A DNA stretch of 64,000 bases, taken from NCBI RefSeq assembly GCF_003671765.1, contig NZ_QPIB01000005.1:321731-385730 (forward strand). Direction: 5' to 3'. The stretch's first letter is position 1; the number at the start of each line of letters is the position of its first letter. Made by a program: the position numbers and the translations under genes. Below the pieces are notes generated by a model. That model saw nothing but the letters and a program-made list of their open reading frames with translations. It did no database searches and was not told where the DNA came from. Positions 27,625 through 36,274 of this stretch are shown in pieces. The DNA is from Xenophilus sp. E41. GTDB lineage: Bacteria > Pseudomonadota > Gammaproteobacteria > Burkholderiales > Burkholderiaceae_C.

Positions 27625-28040
27625 GTCGCGGCGCGCTGGACCACCGGCGTGATGCGCTCGCGCACCACCGGCAGATGCGGATCGACCGAACACACGACGA
27701 TGCGGTGCACAGGGCGTGCCGCATGCTCCAGCGCCAGGCGCACGCGACGCGGCGCGCCTTCCGCGCCCGGCACGAGCGGCAAGGCGAAGTCCGTCAGCTT
27801 CACGCCGTCGGCGTCGTAGGCCCAGGCGCGTGGCTGTCCTGCCGTCGCATCGGCCGACGCGGGAATGAACGCGCAACTCGGCCCTTCAGCGGCGCGGCTG
27901 CCACAGTCCTGCAACTGCCAGGGCTCCGGGCACATGGCGATCTCCACCGTGGGCGCGGCCGGCGGCTCGGCGGGGGTGCATGCCACCGCACCGAGCAGCA
28001 GCAGGCCCCCCAGCATCGCGGACGAAGAGCAGCGCGTCAC
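27609..28040 (-). CDS. Hypothetical lipoprotein, 143 aa
   Basis: The frame is taken from GTG 28040, which overlaps the stop of the upstream gene (GTGA), a sign of coupling. A short hydrophobic signal MLGGLLLLGAVACTP has a Cys that fits a loose lipobox (AVAC). The mature part has paired cysteines (MCPEPWQLQDCGS, GPSCAFIP, VVCSVDPHLP) and a beta-rich feel with YDADGVKLTDFALP. No family is recognised. The last five residues (TLSNP) and the stop are encoded by dispersed repeat copy C, so the natural C-terminus has been replaced or extended. Confidence 0.6.
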   Translation of the reverse strand: MTRCSSSAMLGGLLLLGAVACTPAEPPAAPTVEIAMCPEPWQLQDCGSRAAEGPSCAFIPASADATAGQPRAWAYDADGVKLTDFALPLVPGAEGAPRRVRLALEHAARPVHRIVVCSVDPHLPVVRERITPVVQRAATLSNP

Positions 28041-28399
28041 GATACGGGCAGCACCGCCAGCGCGCGCAGGCCATGGTCGGTCGCGCGGAAGACGCCGCTC
28101 ACGTCCTCCTCCTCGATGAAGCCGTAGCGCAGCAGGGCCTGCACGGTGGGCGTGGGAAAGGCAACGACCTGCTGCGCGTTGGCCGCGTCGACGCCGCGCA
28201 ATCCGCCCCTGGCGATCCGGCGACCGGCGCTCAGGGCGCTGAGGGCGGCCCGCTGCAGCGGGCGCAGTGCGGGGGTCGGGAGCGGGCCGGTGTCGGCGCC
28301 GCTCCAACGCCTCGGGGCCGGCGAGGCGGAGGGCCGCGCCTGCGCGGGGCGGGCTTCGTCGGGGTGCGATGGCGCGCCGGAAGGCGGGGACGTGGACAT
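28037..28399 (-). CDS. Hypothetical protein with Pro/Ala-rich N-terminus, 120 aa
   Basis: ATG at 28399 opens 120 codons that end by GTGA overlap with the lipoprotein gene. Residues 1-50 are low-complexity and rich in Pro, Ala and Arg. The C-terminal half looks folded: NAQQVVAFPTPTVQALLRYG followed by FIEEEDVSGVFRATDHGLRA reads like a winged-helix or PadR-like end, but this is only an impression. The overlap with the next gene supports expression of both. No family is recognised. Confidence 0.5.
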   Translation of the reverse strand: MSTSPPSGAPSHPDEARPAQARPSASPAPRRWSGADTGPLPTPALRPLQRAALSALSAGRRIARGGLRGVDAANAQQVVAFPTPTVQALLRYGFIEEEDVSGVFRATDHGLRALAVLPVS

Positions 28400-28497
28400 G
28401 CCGCCATCCCACACCGGGCCCACGGCCGGTCGTGCCGGAGAAGAACGTAACTTGATGTCAGCGCTGTTGCAGCCCCGGGCGGGCGAGGAAGGCAGGC

Positions 28498-28797
28498 TCA
28501 GCGTGCGGTAGCGGCGGCGGCAGAGCGCGCGAGCGTCTCGAGGTCGCCGTCCTTCGCCAGTTCGGCGGTCGCCGGTGCCAGCCCCTCGCCGCAGACCACG
28601 GCCGCCATCGCCTTGCGCGGGCACAGGCCCATGCAGCGCGTGCGCAGCAGCTTCACCTTGCCCGGGCCCTCGGCGACCAGGTGCTTGAGCTGGCGCAGCG
28701 CCGGCTTGGCGGCCAGCGACCTGGGGCCGTTGTCGCGCTTCTCGCAATCGGTGCACAGCAGGATGAGCCGGGAGAAGCGCGCGGGTTCGAGGTCCAT
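28498..28797 (-). CDS. Small four-cysteine protein, possibly a [2Fe-2S] thioredoxin-like ferredoxin, 99 aa
   Basis: The start at 28797 gives MDLEPARFSRLILLCTDCEK. Four cysteines occur as CTDC near residues 15-18 and CMGLC near 55-59 (LLRTRCMGLCPRKAMAAVV), similar in spacing to thioredoxin-fold [2Fe-2S] ferredoxins, where the cluster sits near the surface. A divergent hybrid kinase gene starts 173 bp away, and that frame is open further upstream on this strand without a ribosome site. Cofactor binding is inferred from spacing alone. Confidence 0.6.
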   Translation of the reverse strand: MDLEPARFSRLILLCTDCEKRDNGPRSLAAKPALRQLKHLVAEGPGKVKLLRTRCMGLCPRKAMAAVVCGEGLAPATAELAKDGDLETLARSAAAATAR

Positions 28798-28970
28798 GCC
28801 GGCATTGGGCCATGCGCATGCCGGCGCGCATGCAGGCCGAGGCGCCGAGTGGGCGCAGCCCGGGCGCCGGGGCACCTGCATCGCTGCTGCACAATGCCGC
28901 CGGAGGGCCCCGGACCCGCCGCCCCGGCGAGCATCCCGGCGTCCCGACGCCAACCCCCTCGAGGAGACGC

Positions 28971-31778
28971 ATGCGCCGCATCATCACGATGCAGGGCCGC
29001 CTGATGTTGATCGCATCGGTGGCCATCCTGCCGCTGGCACTGGTGTGCGGCGCGGCGCTCGACGCGCTGTTCCGGTCGCAGTACGCGCAGACCGACGCCT
29101 CAACGCTGGGCGTGGCGCGGGCCGTCGCCACGGCCGTGGACAGCGAGTTGCGCCTGACCATCGCCACGCTCGACGCACTGGCCCTGACCGAACCCCTGGG
29201 CGCGACCACGCCGGAGGGCCTGGACACGGCCCGCGACCTGGCGTCCGCGGTGCGCCGCTCGCATCCCGAGTGGGCAGCGCTGCTGCTCGCGGCGCCCGAC
29301 GGGCGCGTGCTCTTCAACACCGAGCGCGGCGCCGGCCAGGCGGTGGACCGGGTGGTGGAGCGGGACAGCCTGGACCAGGTGCTGCGCACCGGCCAGCCCG
29401 CCGTGGGCGCGATGGCGCCCGGGCCCTATGCGGGCCGCACCGCCTTCGCCGTGCGGGTGCCGGTGCAGCGCGAGGGCGCCACGCGTTATGTCCTCACCGC
29501 CGTGGTGCTGCCGGAGGCGATCACCGGCGTGCTCCAGCGCCAGCGCATTCCCGAGGGCTGGACCGTCTCGGTGTTCGACTCGCGCGAGCGCCGCGTGGCG
29601 CGCAACGTCGACGAGGCGCGCCTGCGCGGCAGCCCGCCGAGCGACAGCCTGAAGAAGATCCTGGGCGAGATGGGCGACCGGCGCGACGCCGTCGGCCGGT
29701 CGATCAACGTCGAGGGCGTGCGCTCGCAGACAGCGGTGGCGCGCATGGAATCCACGCCCTGGTTCGTGGTGATCGGCGTGCCGCTGTCGCTGGCGGAGGC
29801 GGCGTTCCGCCGCGGCCTGCTGGCCTACGGGGGCGGGCTGCTGTTCTCGCTGCTGCTGGGCGGGCTGGCCGCGTGGTGGATATCGCGCGGCGTGACCCGC
29901 CCCATCGCGCGCCTGGGCCAGCAGGCCGGCGCGCTGGGCCGCGGGCAGGCGCTGGCGCTGGAGCCTTCGGGCGTGCCCGAGGTGGATGCCGTGGCCAGGG
30001 CCCTGGAGGCCGCCGCCGCCCAGCACCGGCTCAGCGAGGCCGAGCGGGAGAAGCTGCTGCAGGCCGAACAGCAGGCGCGCGGCACGGCGCAGGCGGCCGA
30101 GCAGCGCCTGGCACGCCTGGTGCGGGCCAGCGCGGCGCTGTCGCATTCGCTGGAAGAGGAGTCGACCCTGGCGGCCATCGCGCAGGTGATCGTGCCCGAC
30201 GTGGGCGACCTCTGCCGCATCGACCTGCTCGACGAGCATGGTGTGCTGCAGCGCAAGCTGACCCATCACTTCGACCCGCAACGCACGGCCGCCATCGCCC
30301 ACATGGTGACCATGCGCCAGGCGCCGTCCGATGCGCCGGGCTCCTTCCCCTGGGCCATCGCCACCGGGCAGACCTTCCTGCGCAACATCGACGATTCGGA
30401 CCTGCCCGGCGCGCTCGACCCGCAACTGCGCGAGTTCGTGCGTGCGCTGGGCGTCACGGCGGGCTGCATCGTGCCGCTGGTCGCGCGCGGCCGCACCATC
30501 GGCGCCATGGCCGTGCTGCAGGCCGAGTCCGGGCGGCGCTTCTCGGCCGACGACGGCACGCTGATCCAGGAAGTGGCGCAACGCGCCGCGCTGGCCCTGG
30601 ACAACGTGCGCCTGCTCGCACAGGCGCGCACCGCGCAGAAGGCGGCCGAGGATGCCAACCAAGCCAAGGACGAATTCCTCGCCATGCTGGGCCACGAACT
30701 GCGCAACCCGCTGGCGCCGATGGCGCTGGCGCTGCAGCTGATGCAGCGGCGCGATGCGCAGGCCTTTCCGCGCGAGCGGCAGATCATCGACCGCCAGGTG
30801 CGGCACCTCTCGCGCATGGTGGACGACCTGCTGGACGTGTCGCGCATCGTCTCCGGCAAGATCGTGCTGCGGCCCGAGACGGTGGACCTGCGCGACGTCG
30901 TCGCGCGGGCGCTGGAGCTGACCCTGCCGGCGCTGCAGCAGCGCGGCGAGATGCCCGAGGTGAAGCTGCCGGCCGAGCCGGTGCTGGTGCATGGCGATCT
31001 GTTGCGGCTGGCCCAGATCGTGGGCAACCTGCTCAACAACGCCGCCAAGTTCACCGACCCCGGCCGCGCGATCCGGGTGGTGCTGGCGGTCGATCCCTCG
31101 GCACGCGACCCGCAGGCGGTCCTGCAGGTCATCGACGAGGGCATCGGCATCGCGCCCGATCTGCTGCCGCAGGTCTTCGAACGCTTCGTGCAGGGCCAGC
31201 AGCCGCTGCAGCGTGCGGCGGGCGGGCTCGGCCTGGGCCTGGCGATCGCGCAGAGCCTCGCGCGGCTGCACGGCGGCGCCATCGGCGTGCGCAGCGACGG
31301 CGTGGGCCAGGGCAGCACCTTCGAGCTGCGCCTGCCGCTGCTGATGGGTGCGGAGGTGGCCGTGGACGCCGCCGAAGCGCCGCCCGCGCCGACCCGCACG
31401 CTTGCGCTGCTGGTGGTCGACGACAACCGCGACGCGGCCGACGCGCTGGCGAGCTGGCTCGAACTCGAGGGCCACCGGGTGCGCACCGCCTACTCGGCCG
31501 AGGAGGCGCTCGCGGCGCTGGCCGAGGCGCCGGCCGACGGCGCCGTCGTCGACATCGGGCTGCCCGGCATGAGCGGCCACGAGCTGGCGACGCAGCTGCG
31601 CGGCCAGCCGGCAACGCAGGCCATGGCGCTGATCGCGCTCACCGGCTACGGCCGCGAGGCCGACCGCCGCAAGGCGCTGGGTGCGGGCTTCGACGACCAC
31701 TTCGCCAAGCCGGCGCAGGTGGAGATCCTGCTGGCGCGGCTGGTGGAGCTGGATGGGCAGCGGCGCGCGCCGGCGTGA
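28971..31778 (+). CDS. Hybrid sensor histidine kinase (periplasmic sensor, HAMP, GAF, HisKA, HATPase, REC)
   Basis: A 935-residue membrane kinase; the start at 28971 has GAGGAG upstream. Order: membrane segment at about 12-32, a periplasmic sensor to about 275, a second membrane segment (GGGLLFSLLLGGLAAWWIS), HAMP-like linker and coiled coil, a GAF domain at about 385-545, then the phosphorylated His575 in MLGHELRNPLAP. The ATPase has NLLNNAAKFTDPGRAIRV and GLGLGLAIAQSLARLHGG. A C-terminal receiver has Asp861 in VVDIGLPGMSG, with LTGYG and KP after it. No separate regulator or output gene is adjacent, so its partner is elsewhere. Confidence 0.93.
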   Translation: MRRIITMQGRLMLIASVAILPLALVCGAALDALFRSQYAQTDASTLGVARAVATAVDSELRLTIATLDALALTEPLGATTPEGLDTARDLASAVRRSHPEWAALLLAAPDGRVLFNTERGAGQAVDRVVERDSLDQVLRTGQPAVGAMAPGPYAGRTAFAVRVPVQREGATRYVLTAVVLPEAITGVLQRQRIPEGWTVSVFDSRERRVARNVDEARLRGSPPSDSLKKILGEMGDRRDAVGRSINVEGVRSQTAVARMESTPWFVVIGVPLSLAEAAFRRGLLAYGGGLLFSLLLGGLAAWWISRGVTRPIARLGQQAGALGRGQALALEPSGVPEVDAVARALEAAAAQHRLSEAEREKLLQAEQQARGTAQAAEQRLARLVRASAALSHSLEEESTLAAIAQVIVPDVGDLCRIDLLDEHGVLQRKLTHHFDPQRTAAIAHMVTMRQAPSDAPGSFPWAIATGQTFLRNIDDSDLPGALDPQLREFVRALGVTAGCIVPLVARGRTIGAMAVLQAESGRRFSADDGTLIQEVAQRAALALDNVRLLAQARTAQKAAEDANQAKDEFLAMLGHELRNPLAPMALALQLMQRRDAQAFPRERQIIDRQVRHLSRMVDDLLDVSRIVSGKIVLRPETVDLRDVVARALELTLPALQQRGEMPEVKLPAEPVLVHGDLLRLAQIVGNLLNNAAKFTDPGRAIRVVLAVDPSARDPQAVLQVIDEGIGIAPDLLPQVFERFVQGQQPLQRAAGGLGLGLAIAQSLARLHGGAIGVRSDGVGQGSTFELRLPLLMGAEVAVDAAEAPPAPTRTLALLVVDDNRDAADALASWLELEGHRVRTAYSAEEALAALAEAPADGAVVDIGLPGMSGHELATQLRGQPATQAMALIALTGYGREADRRKALGAGFDDHFAKPAQVEILLARLVELDGQRRAPA

Positions 31779-31783
31779 GATTC

Positions 31784-31846
31784 CAGAGCCAAGTCGGCCC
31801 GCAGCCCGTGTCCGGCGAGTGCAGGATGCTATCGAAAAGATAGCAA
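31784..31846 (+). repeat. Dispersed ~60-nt intergenic repeat, copy D
   Basis: GCCAAGTCGGCCCGCAGCCC is followed by a GC-rich middle and GCTAT-CGAAAAG-ATAGC with a perfect 5-bp stem. It lies between the convergent kinase and sulfatase genes (stops at 31778 and 31860), where it could act as a two-way terminator, although no T-run follows directly. Confidence 0.75.
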
Positions 31847-31859
31847 CCGGTCCCTTGTC

Positions 31860-33512
31860 TCAGTCCGTGAACGAGCGCACCGCCATCGGCAGCGTCGGCG
31901 CTTCCCAGCGGTAGCCGGCGGCCAGCACGTCGCGCTCGGTGCGCAGGCCGTTCCAGCGCAGCGCGAGCAGGTCGGCCAGCGTCCAGGCGGCCCAGTCGGC
32001 GCGGAAGGGGCGCAGGGCCGCCTCGGCGGGCGGCGCGGCCTCGGCCGGCGGCGGCTGGTTGCGCCACACCAGGGCGGGGATGCGGTAGCCCGACTCGGTG
32101 CTGGGGCTGTGGCCGGCGCGGTCGCTGCCGTGGCCCACTTCCTGCCCGTGGTCCGACAGGTACATCCAGGCGCGGTAGCCGTCGGTGCGGCCCACGGTGC
32201 GGGTGAGTTGCAGCATCTCGCCCACCACGAAGTCGTGGTACAGCAGTGCGGCGTCGTACTCCTGCCGGAAGCGCCGCACCCAGGCGGAACGGCCGCTCTT
32301 CGCCATGTCGGATTCCACGGCGTCGACCTCGTCGTCGAAGGGGTTCTGGCCCGGCGGGAAGCGCAAGGTGTAGTGCGGGTGCGCGCCCAGCAGGTGCACG
32401 ATGATCAGCTTGCGCTCGGCCGGGTCTTCCAGCGCCTCCTGCACGCAGTCCAGCAGCTCGCTGTCGAGCGAGGCGCTGGCGCGGCCGGGGGTGCGGTTGA
32501 CGATGTCGACCACGTCGGCCAGGCGTGCATGCTGCTGCTCGATGGCGACGTCGTCGTGGTTGCTCATCCACCAGGTCTTGTAGCCGGCCGCGCGGGCCAT
32601 GGCCAGCAGGTGCTGTGGGTCTGCGCGGTCGGGCTCGCCGAATGCGAACAGGTTGCGCAGCGCGGGCAGGGTGCTGGCATCGACCGACCAGGCGTTGCGC
32701 AGCACCGTGAGCTGCTCGCCCAGCTGCCGCTGCTGCGCCTGCAGGCGCGGCGTGGTGGCGCGCCGGTAGCCGTACAGGCCCAGGTTGTCGCGGTTGATGC
32801 TGTCGGTGATGACCAGCACCACCGTCGACGGCCCCTCGCGCGCGATCACCGGTGCCGCGGCGCGGGCACGGGCCAGGGCCGCATCGCGCACGCGCTGCTG
32901 GTCGGCCCAGCCGGCACGCAGGGTGTCGAGCTGCGACTGCCAGCCGCTCCAGAACAGCACCGGGTGCAGGCGGCGCCAGGGCTTGCTCGCATAGGCCACG
33001 CCCGACAGCAGCAGCACCGCTGCCAGGCCGGCCGCGGCCCATCGCGACAGCCGCGCCGACGGGCCGCGCCGCCCGCGTGCCGCCAGCCGCCACGCGCAGG
33101 CCACCGCGGCCAGCACGGCCAGCAGCCACAGCAGCGCGGTGCGCCAGTGCATCGACAGGTATTCCGCGCTCTCGCGCGGGTTGGTGTTGGCGGCGGCGCC
33201 CAGCACCAGCGCGCCATCGGGCGCGGACTGGTAGGTGTCGAGCAGGTAGGCACGCACGACGCCGTCGAGCGCGAAGGCCAGGACCCACAGCGTGACGGCC
33301 GCCTGCCGCAGGCGGTGCATGCCGGCACTGCGCACCGGCCAGGACAGCCAGGCCAGCAGCGGCAGCGCCAGGACGAGCAGTTGCGCGACGCGCCGCCCGT
33401 CGTGGCCCAGCACGATCACGCTGGCCAGCAGGGCCGCCAGTGCGCCGAGCGCGGGCCAGAAGCGGCGTGAGGAGGCAGCCGGCGCCGGGCCGGTGGCGGG
33501 GAGGGTGACCAT
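31860..33512 (-). CDS. Membrane sulfatase-fold protein, phosphoethanolamine-transferase-like
   Basis: A 550-residue protein. The start at 33512 is preferred over an in-frame upstream ATG. The N-terminal 190 residues hold about five hydrophobic segments (for example LGALAALLASVIVLGH, WRTALLWLLAVLAAVACAW). The periplasmic domain begins VVLVITDSINRDNLGLYGYR, where Asp-Ser takes the place of the Glu-Thr nucleophile site of EptA, then YLSDHGQEVGHGSDRAGHS, the metal-binding end. Such enzymes move phosphoethanolamine onto lipid A or core sugar, or hydrolyse phosphate/sulfate esters. The Ser nucleophile makes the reaction uncertain. Confidence 0.85.
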   Translation of the reverse strand: MVTLPATGPAPAASSRRFWPALGALAALLASVIVLGHDGRRVAQLLVLALPLLAWLSWPVRSAGMHRLRQAAVTLWVLAFALDGVVRAYLLDTYQSAPDGALVLGAAANTNPRESAEYLSMHWRTALLWLLAVLAAVACAWRLAARGRRGPSARLSRWAAAGLAAVLLLSGVAYASKPWRRLHPVLFWSGWQSQLDTLRAGWADQQRVRDAALARARAAAPVIAREGPSTVVLVITDSINRDNLGLYGYRRATTPRLQAQQRQLGEQLTVLRNAWSVDASTLPALRNLFAFGEPDRADPQHLLAMARAAGYKTWWMSNHDDVAIEQQHARLADVVDIVNRTPGRASASLDSELLDCVQEALEDPAERKLIIVHLLGAHPHYTLRFPPGQNPFDDEVDAVESDMAKSGRSAWVRRFRQEYDAALLYHDFVVGEMLQLTRTVGRTDGYRAWMYLSDHGQEVGHGSDRAGHSPSTESGYRIPALVWRNQPPPAEAAPPAEAALRPFRADWAAWTLADLLALRWNGLRTERDVLAAGYRWEAPTLPMAVRSFTD

Positions 33513-33588
33513 GTGGGCCGGGATTCTGCCGAGCGGCCCGGTCCCGCCCGTCTCAATCACCCCGCAGCGGCCGGGGCATCGGCGGCGT

Positions 33589-34266
33589 TCAGCGCACGAA
33601 GCGATCGACCCAGCCCGTCACCCACGCCGCAAGCAAGGCCAGGTGCGCCACCACCGTCGCCGCGTACATGCGCAGGAACTCGGCCTTGCTGGACTTGTGC
33701 CGCAGGCCCTGCTGCGCCACGCGCGCGGCCGGCCAGCCGCCCAGCAGGGCGAAGAGATGCAGCGTGTTCTCGGGCGTGCGCTGCCGGCCGGCCTCGGCCG
33801 CGCGCTTGTCGATCCAGTAGGCGACGAAGGTGGCGAGGTTCAGCGCCGCGAGCGCGGCCACCAGCCAGGCGGGCAGGCGATGCGTTGACAGGCCGAATGC
33901 AAGCAGGGCCGCCCAGAGCAGCAACGCGACCCACCAGGCGGCGCCGAGGCGCGACGGCGCGCGAGAGCCGCCACGCCGGCGAGCCGCCGCAGGGCGCGCA
34001 TCGCCACCGCGCCGGGGCTCGCGCGTCGGGCCGGCGGATGGGCGACTCGACTGGGCAGCGGTGGCGCCCACGGGCTGCACGGCCATGGCGCGCGGCCCCT
34101 TGCCGCCGACCTCGATGCGCTCGAACTGCACGGCGGTGCCGACCTGCGGCTCGAAGCCGGCGCGCCAGTCGCGCACGTGGAAGAACACGTCCTGGCTGTC
34201 GCCGGTTCGGATGAAGCCGAAGCCGCGGGTGGCGTCCCACTGACGCACGGTGCCGGTGGACCTCAT
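33589..34266 (-). CDS. Cold-shock domain / DUF1294 fusion membrane protein
   Basis: A 225-residue protein. Residues 1-65 are a cold-shock nucleic-acid-binding domain (GTVRQWDATRGFGFIRTGDS, DVFFHVRD). A basic linker rich in Arg, Pro and Gly follows, then two hydrophobic helices (WWVALLLWAALLAFGLS, WLVAALAALNLATFVAYWID) and the DUF1294 signature YWIDKRAAEAGRQRTPENTL, then HLFALLGGWPAARVAQQGLR. Its ATG overlaps the stop of the CoA-transferase gene (ATGA), so the two are coupled. The function of this fusion is not known; RNA binding near the membrane is a reasonable guess. Confidence 0.88.
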   Translation of the reverse strand: MRSTGTVRQWDATRGFGFIRTGDSQDVFFHVRDWRAGFEPQVGTAVQFERIEVGGKGPRAMAVQPVGATAAQSSRPSAGPTREPRRGGDARPAAARRRGGSRAPSRLGAAWWVALLLWAALLAFGLSTHRLPAWLVAALAALNLATFVAYWIDKRAAEAGRQRTPENTLHLFALLGGWPAARVAQQGLRHKSSKAEFLRMYAATVVAHLALLAAWVTGWVDRFVR

Positions 34267-35144
34267 GTGGCGTCCGGTGCGAGCGTGTGCAGCGGGATGT
34301 CGCGCGCGTGTGCGAGCGCATCGAGCGCGGCGCGCGTCTGGCCCGCGAGCCAGGCGGCGATGGCGCGGTGCGTGGCGGCGTCGGCCATGTCGGCGGGCGG
34401 CATCCCGGCCGCATCGCACAGCCGCGCGGCGAAGTGCGGCTCCAGCGCCGCCACGGCCACGCGGCCATCGGCACAGGGGTAGACGCGGTAGCCGGCATGG
34501 GCACCGCCGACGGCGCCGGCCGGCACCGTCAGGCCCCAGGTGCGCGGCAGCGCGAGCCATTGCGCGGCGTCGTTCAGCGCCACCTCGTGGTGCACGCCGC
34601 GGCCGGTGGCGCGCGCCTGGATCACGGCCTGGAGCACGGCCTCGCTCGCGAGCAGGGCACCGCCCATGTCGGCATAGAGCGTGGGCGGTAGCGCGGTGCC
34701 GGTGACGAGGCCGGCGTCGGCCAGGTAGGTGAGGTCGTGACCCGGCTCCTCGGCGCGCGCGCCGGCGGCACCGACGATGGCCACCTGCGACAGCCGCGGG
34801 TGGCGGGCCTGCAGGGCAGCGCGATCGAGCCCGAGCTTGGCGAGCGCGGAGGGGCGGAAGGACGTCAGCAGCACGTCGGTGCGGGCCAGCGCCTCGTGCA
34901 GCGCGGCCTGGCCCTCGGGCTGTTTCAGGTCCACCGTGCGCACGTCGACGCCGGCGTGCAGCGCGGCATAGGCGGTGATGTTGTAGTGCCGCATGGGGTC
35001 GCCGGCCGGCGGCTCGAACTTGAGGCATTCGGCGCCCATCGCGCGGCAGCGCATCAGCGCCGCGGGGCCGGGAAGGTTGAGCGCGAGGCTCAGCACGCGC
35101 ACGCCGGCCAGCGGCTGGAAGGACGGGGGCGGGGCGTCGGACAT
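34263..35144 (-). CDS. CaiB/BaiF family (class III) CoA transferase
   Basis: A 293-residue protein, shorter than most family members (about 400). The N-terminus LAGVRVLSLALNLPGPAALM and RCRAMGAECLKFEPPAGDPM match the first Rossmann-like half, where the usual GP-A-LG motif is partly kept. The region with the catalytic Asp is EEPGHDLTYLADAGLVTGTA. Class III enzymes move CoA between acids without a ping-pong intermediate. It may act as an alpha-methylacyl-CoA racemase relative. It is divergent from an enoyl-type SDR at 35350, consistent with acyl-CoA catabolism. Substrate unknown. Confidence 0.88.
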   Translation of the reverse strand: MSDAPPPSFQPLAGVRVLSLALNLPGPAALMRCRAMGAECLKFEPPAGDPMRHYNITAYAALHAGVDVRTVDLKQPEGQAALHEALARTDVLLTSFRPSALAKLGLDRAALQARHPRLSQVAIVGAAGARAEEPGHDLTYLADAGLVTGTALPPTLYADMGGALLASEAVLQAVIQARATGRGVHHEVALNDAAQWLALPRTWGLTVPAGAVGGAHAGYRVYPCADGRVAVAALEPHFAARLCDAAGMPPADMADAATHRAIAAWLAGQTRAALDALAHARDIPLHTLAPDAT

Positions 35145-35163
35145 GCGGGGCGTCTCCTCGGGA

Positions 35164-35225
35164 TGCTATGAATTCGGTAGCTTCTCGCGCAGGCGGGGCG
35201 CGCGCTGCGGGCCCGTTCGGCTTGA
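35164..35225 (-). repeat. Dispersed ~60-nt intergenic repeat, copy E
   Basis: On the minus strand it reads TTCAAGCCGAACGGGCCCGC, a CGCG-bounded hairpin, then GCTAC-CGAATTC-ATAGC (one stem mismatch). Unusually for the family it lies upstream of both flanking genes, in a 205-bp divergent promoter region. Confidence 0.7.
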
Positions 35226-35349
35226 AACCTTGGAGGCGATTGTCGCCAGGGCGGCGCGGCGCGCGATGAGCCGGATTTGACAAGCGCCGCGGCGCCGCGC
35301 CCGCTAGCATGGCCCACGCATCGCTCGTTCACGATTCACAGGAGACACC

Positions 35350-36252
35350 ATGTTCGATTCCCAACTCATGCGCGGGCAGCGCATCCTCGTCACCGGCGGC
35401 GGCACCGGCCTGGGCAAGTCCATGGCCGAGCGGCTGCTCGGGCTGGGCTCCGACATCGCGATCTGCGGGCGCCGCCAGTCGGTGTGCGAAGAGACGGCTG
35501 CGCAGTGGCGCACGCAGTTTCCCCAACGGCGCATCGACACCTTCGGCGTCGACATCCGCGTGGCCGCAGCGGTGGAGGAAATGGTCGAGTCGCTGTGGCA
35601 GAGCGGCGGCCTCACCGGCCTCATCAACAACGCGGCGGGCAACTTCGTCTCGCCGACGGAGGCGCTGTCCTCGCGCGGCTTCGACGCCGTGGCCAACATC
35701 GTCTTCCACGGCACCTTCTACGTGACGCAGGCGGTGGGCAAGCGCTGGATCGCCGACACCCGCGCGGGCCGATGGAAGGCCGGCGACCCGATGCGCAGCG
35801 TGATGAGCATCATCACCACCTGGGTCGACAACGGCGGCCCCTACGTCGTGCCCTCGGCCATGAGCAAGGCCGGCATCGAGGTCATGACCAAGTCGCTGGC
35901 GGTGGAGTGGGCACGGTGGGGCGTGCGGCTGAACTGCATCGGTCCGGGCGAGATTCCCACGGAAGGCATGAGCAAGCGCCTGAACCCCGGCGAGGAACCT
36001 GGCGAGCGGACGAAGAAGGCGAATCCTCAAGGCCGCGTGGGCGAGATGCGCGAGCTGCAGAACCTGGCCACCTTCCTCATGGCGCCGGGCCAGTGCGACT
36101 GGCTCACCGGCCAGAGCATCATGATGGACGGCGGCCAGGCCCTGGCCACGGGCGGCAACTTCTACGAGCTGCGCCAGTGGAGCGACGCCGACTGGATGGC
36201 CGCGCGCGAACGCATCGAGGCGCAGAACCAGAAGGACAAGGCGCAGCGCTGA
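35350..36252 (+). CDS. SDR-family reductase, 2,4-dienoyl-CoA reductase-like
   Basis: A 300-residue short-chain dehydrogenase. The cofactor motif is ILVTGGGTGLGKSMAERLLG near residues 12-31, and the second block is LINNAAGNFVSPTEALSSRG, typical of peroxisomal-type 2,4-dienoyl-CoA reductases. The expected Tyr of YxxxK is not present: the segment reads YVVPSAMSKAGIEVMTKSLA, where Ser-x-x-x-Lys stands in its place, as is known for some dienoyl-CoA reductases. The end SIMMDGGQALATGGNFY is typical. It probably helps degrade unsaturated acyl-CoA. The ribosome site is AGGAGA. Confidence 0.88.
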   Translation: MFDSQLMRGQRILVTGGGTGLGKSMAERLLGLGSDIAICGRRQSVCEETAAQWRTQFPQRRIDTFGVDIRVAAAVEEMVESLWQSGGLTGLINNAAGNFVSPTEALSSRGFDAVANIVFHGTFYVTQAVGKRWIADTRAGRWKAGDPMRSVMSIITTWVDNGGPYVVPSAMSKAGIEVMTKSLAVEWARWGVRLNCIGPGEIPTEGMSKRLNPGEEPGERTKKANPQGRVGEMRELQNLATFLMAPGQCDWLTGQSIMMDGGQALATGGNFYELRQWSDADWMAARERIEAQNQKDKAQR

Positions 36253-36274
36253 GCCGCGCGGCGGCGCTGCCGCA

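Noticed and set aside
28613-31843. 1076-codon plus-strand frame over the histidine kinase gene
   Set aside because: It is a shifted shadow of the kinase frame with Arg/Ala/Gly-rich composition and no domains.
31784-31846. Repeat copy D as a classical intrinsic terminator
   Set aside because: The stem is only 5 bp and no T-run follows, so it is listed as a repeat rather than a terminator.
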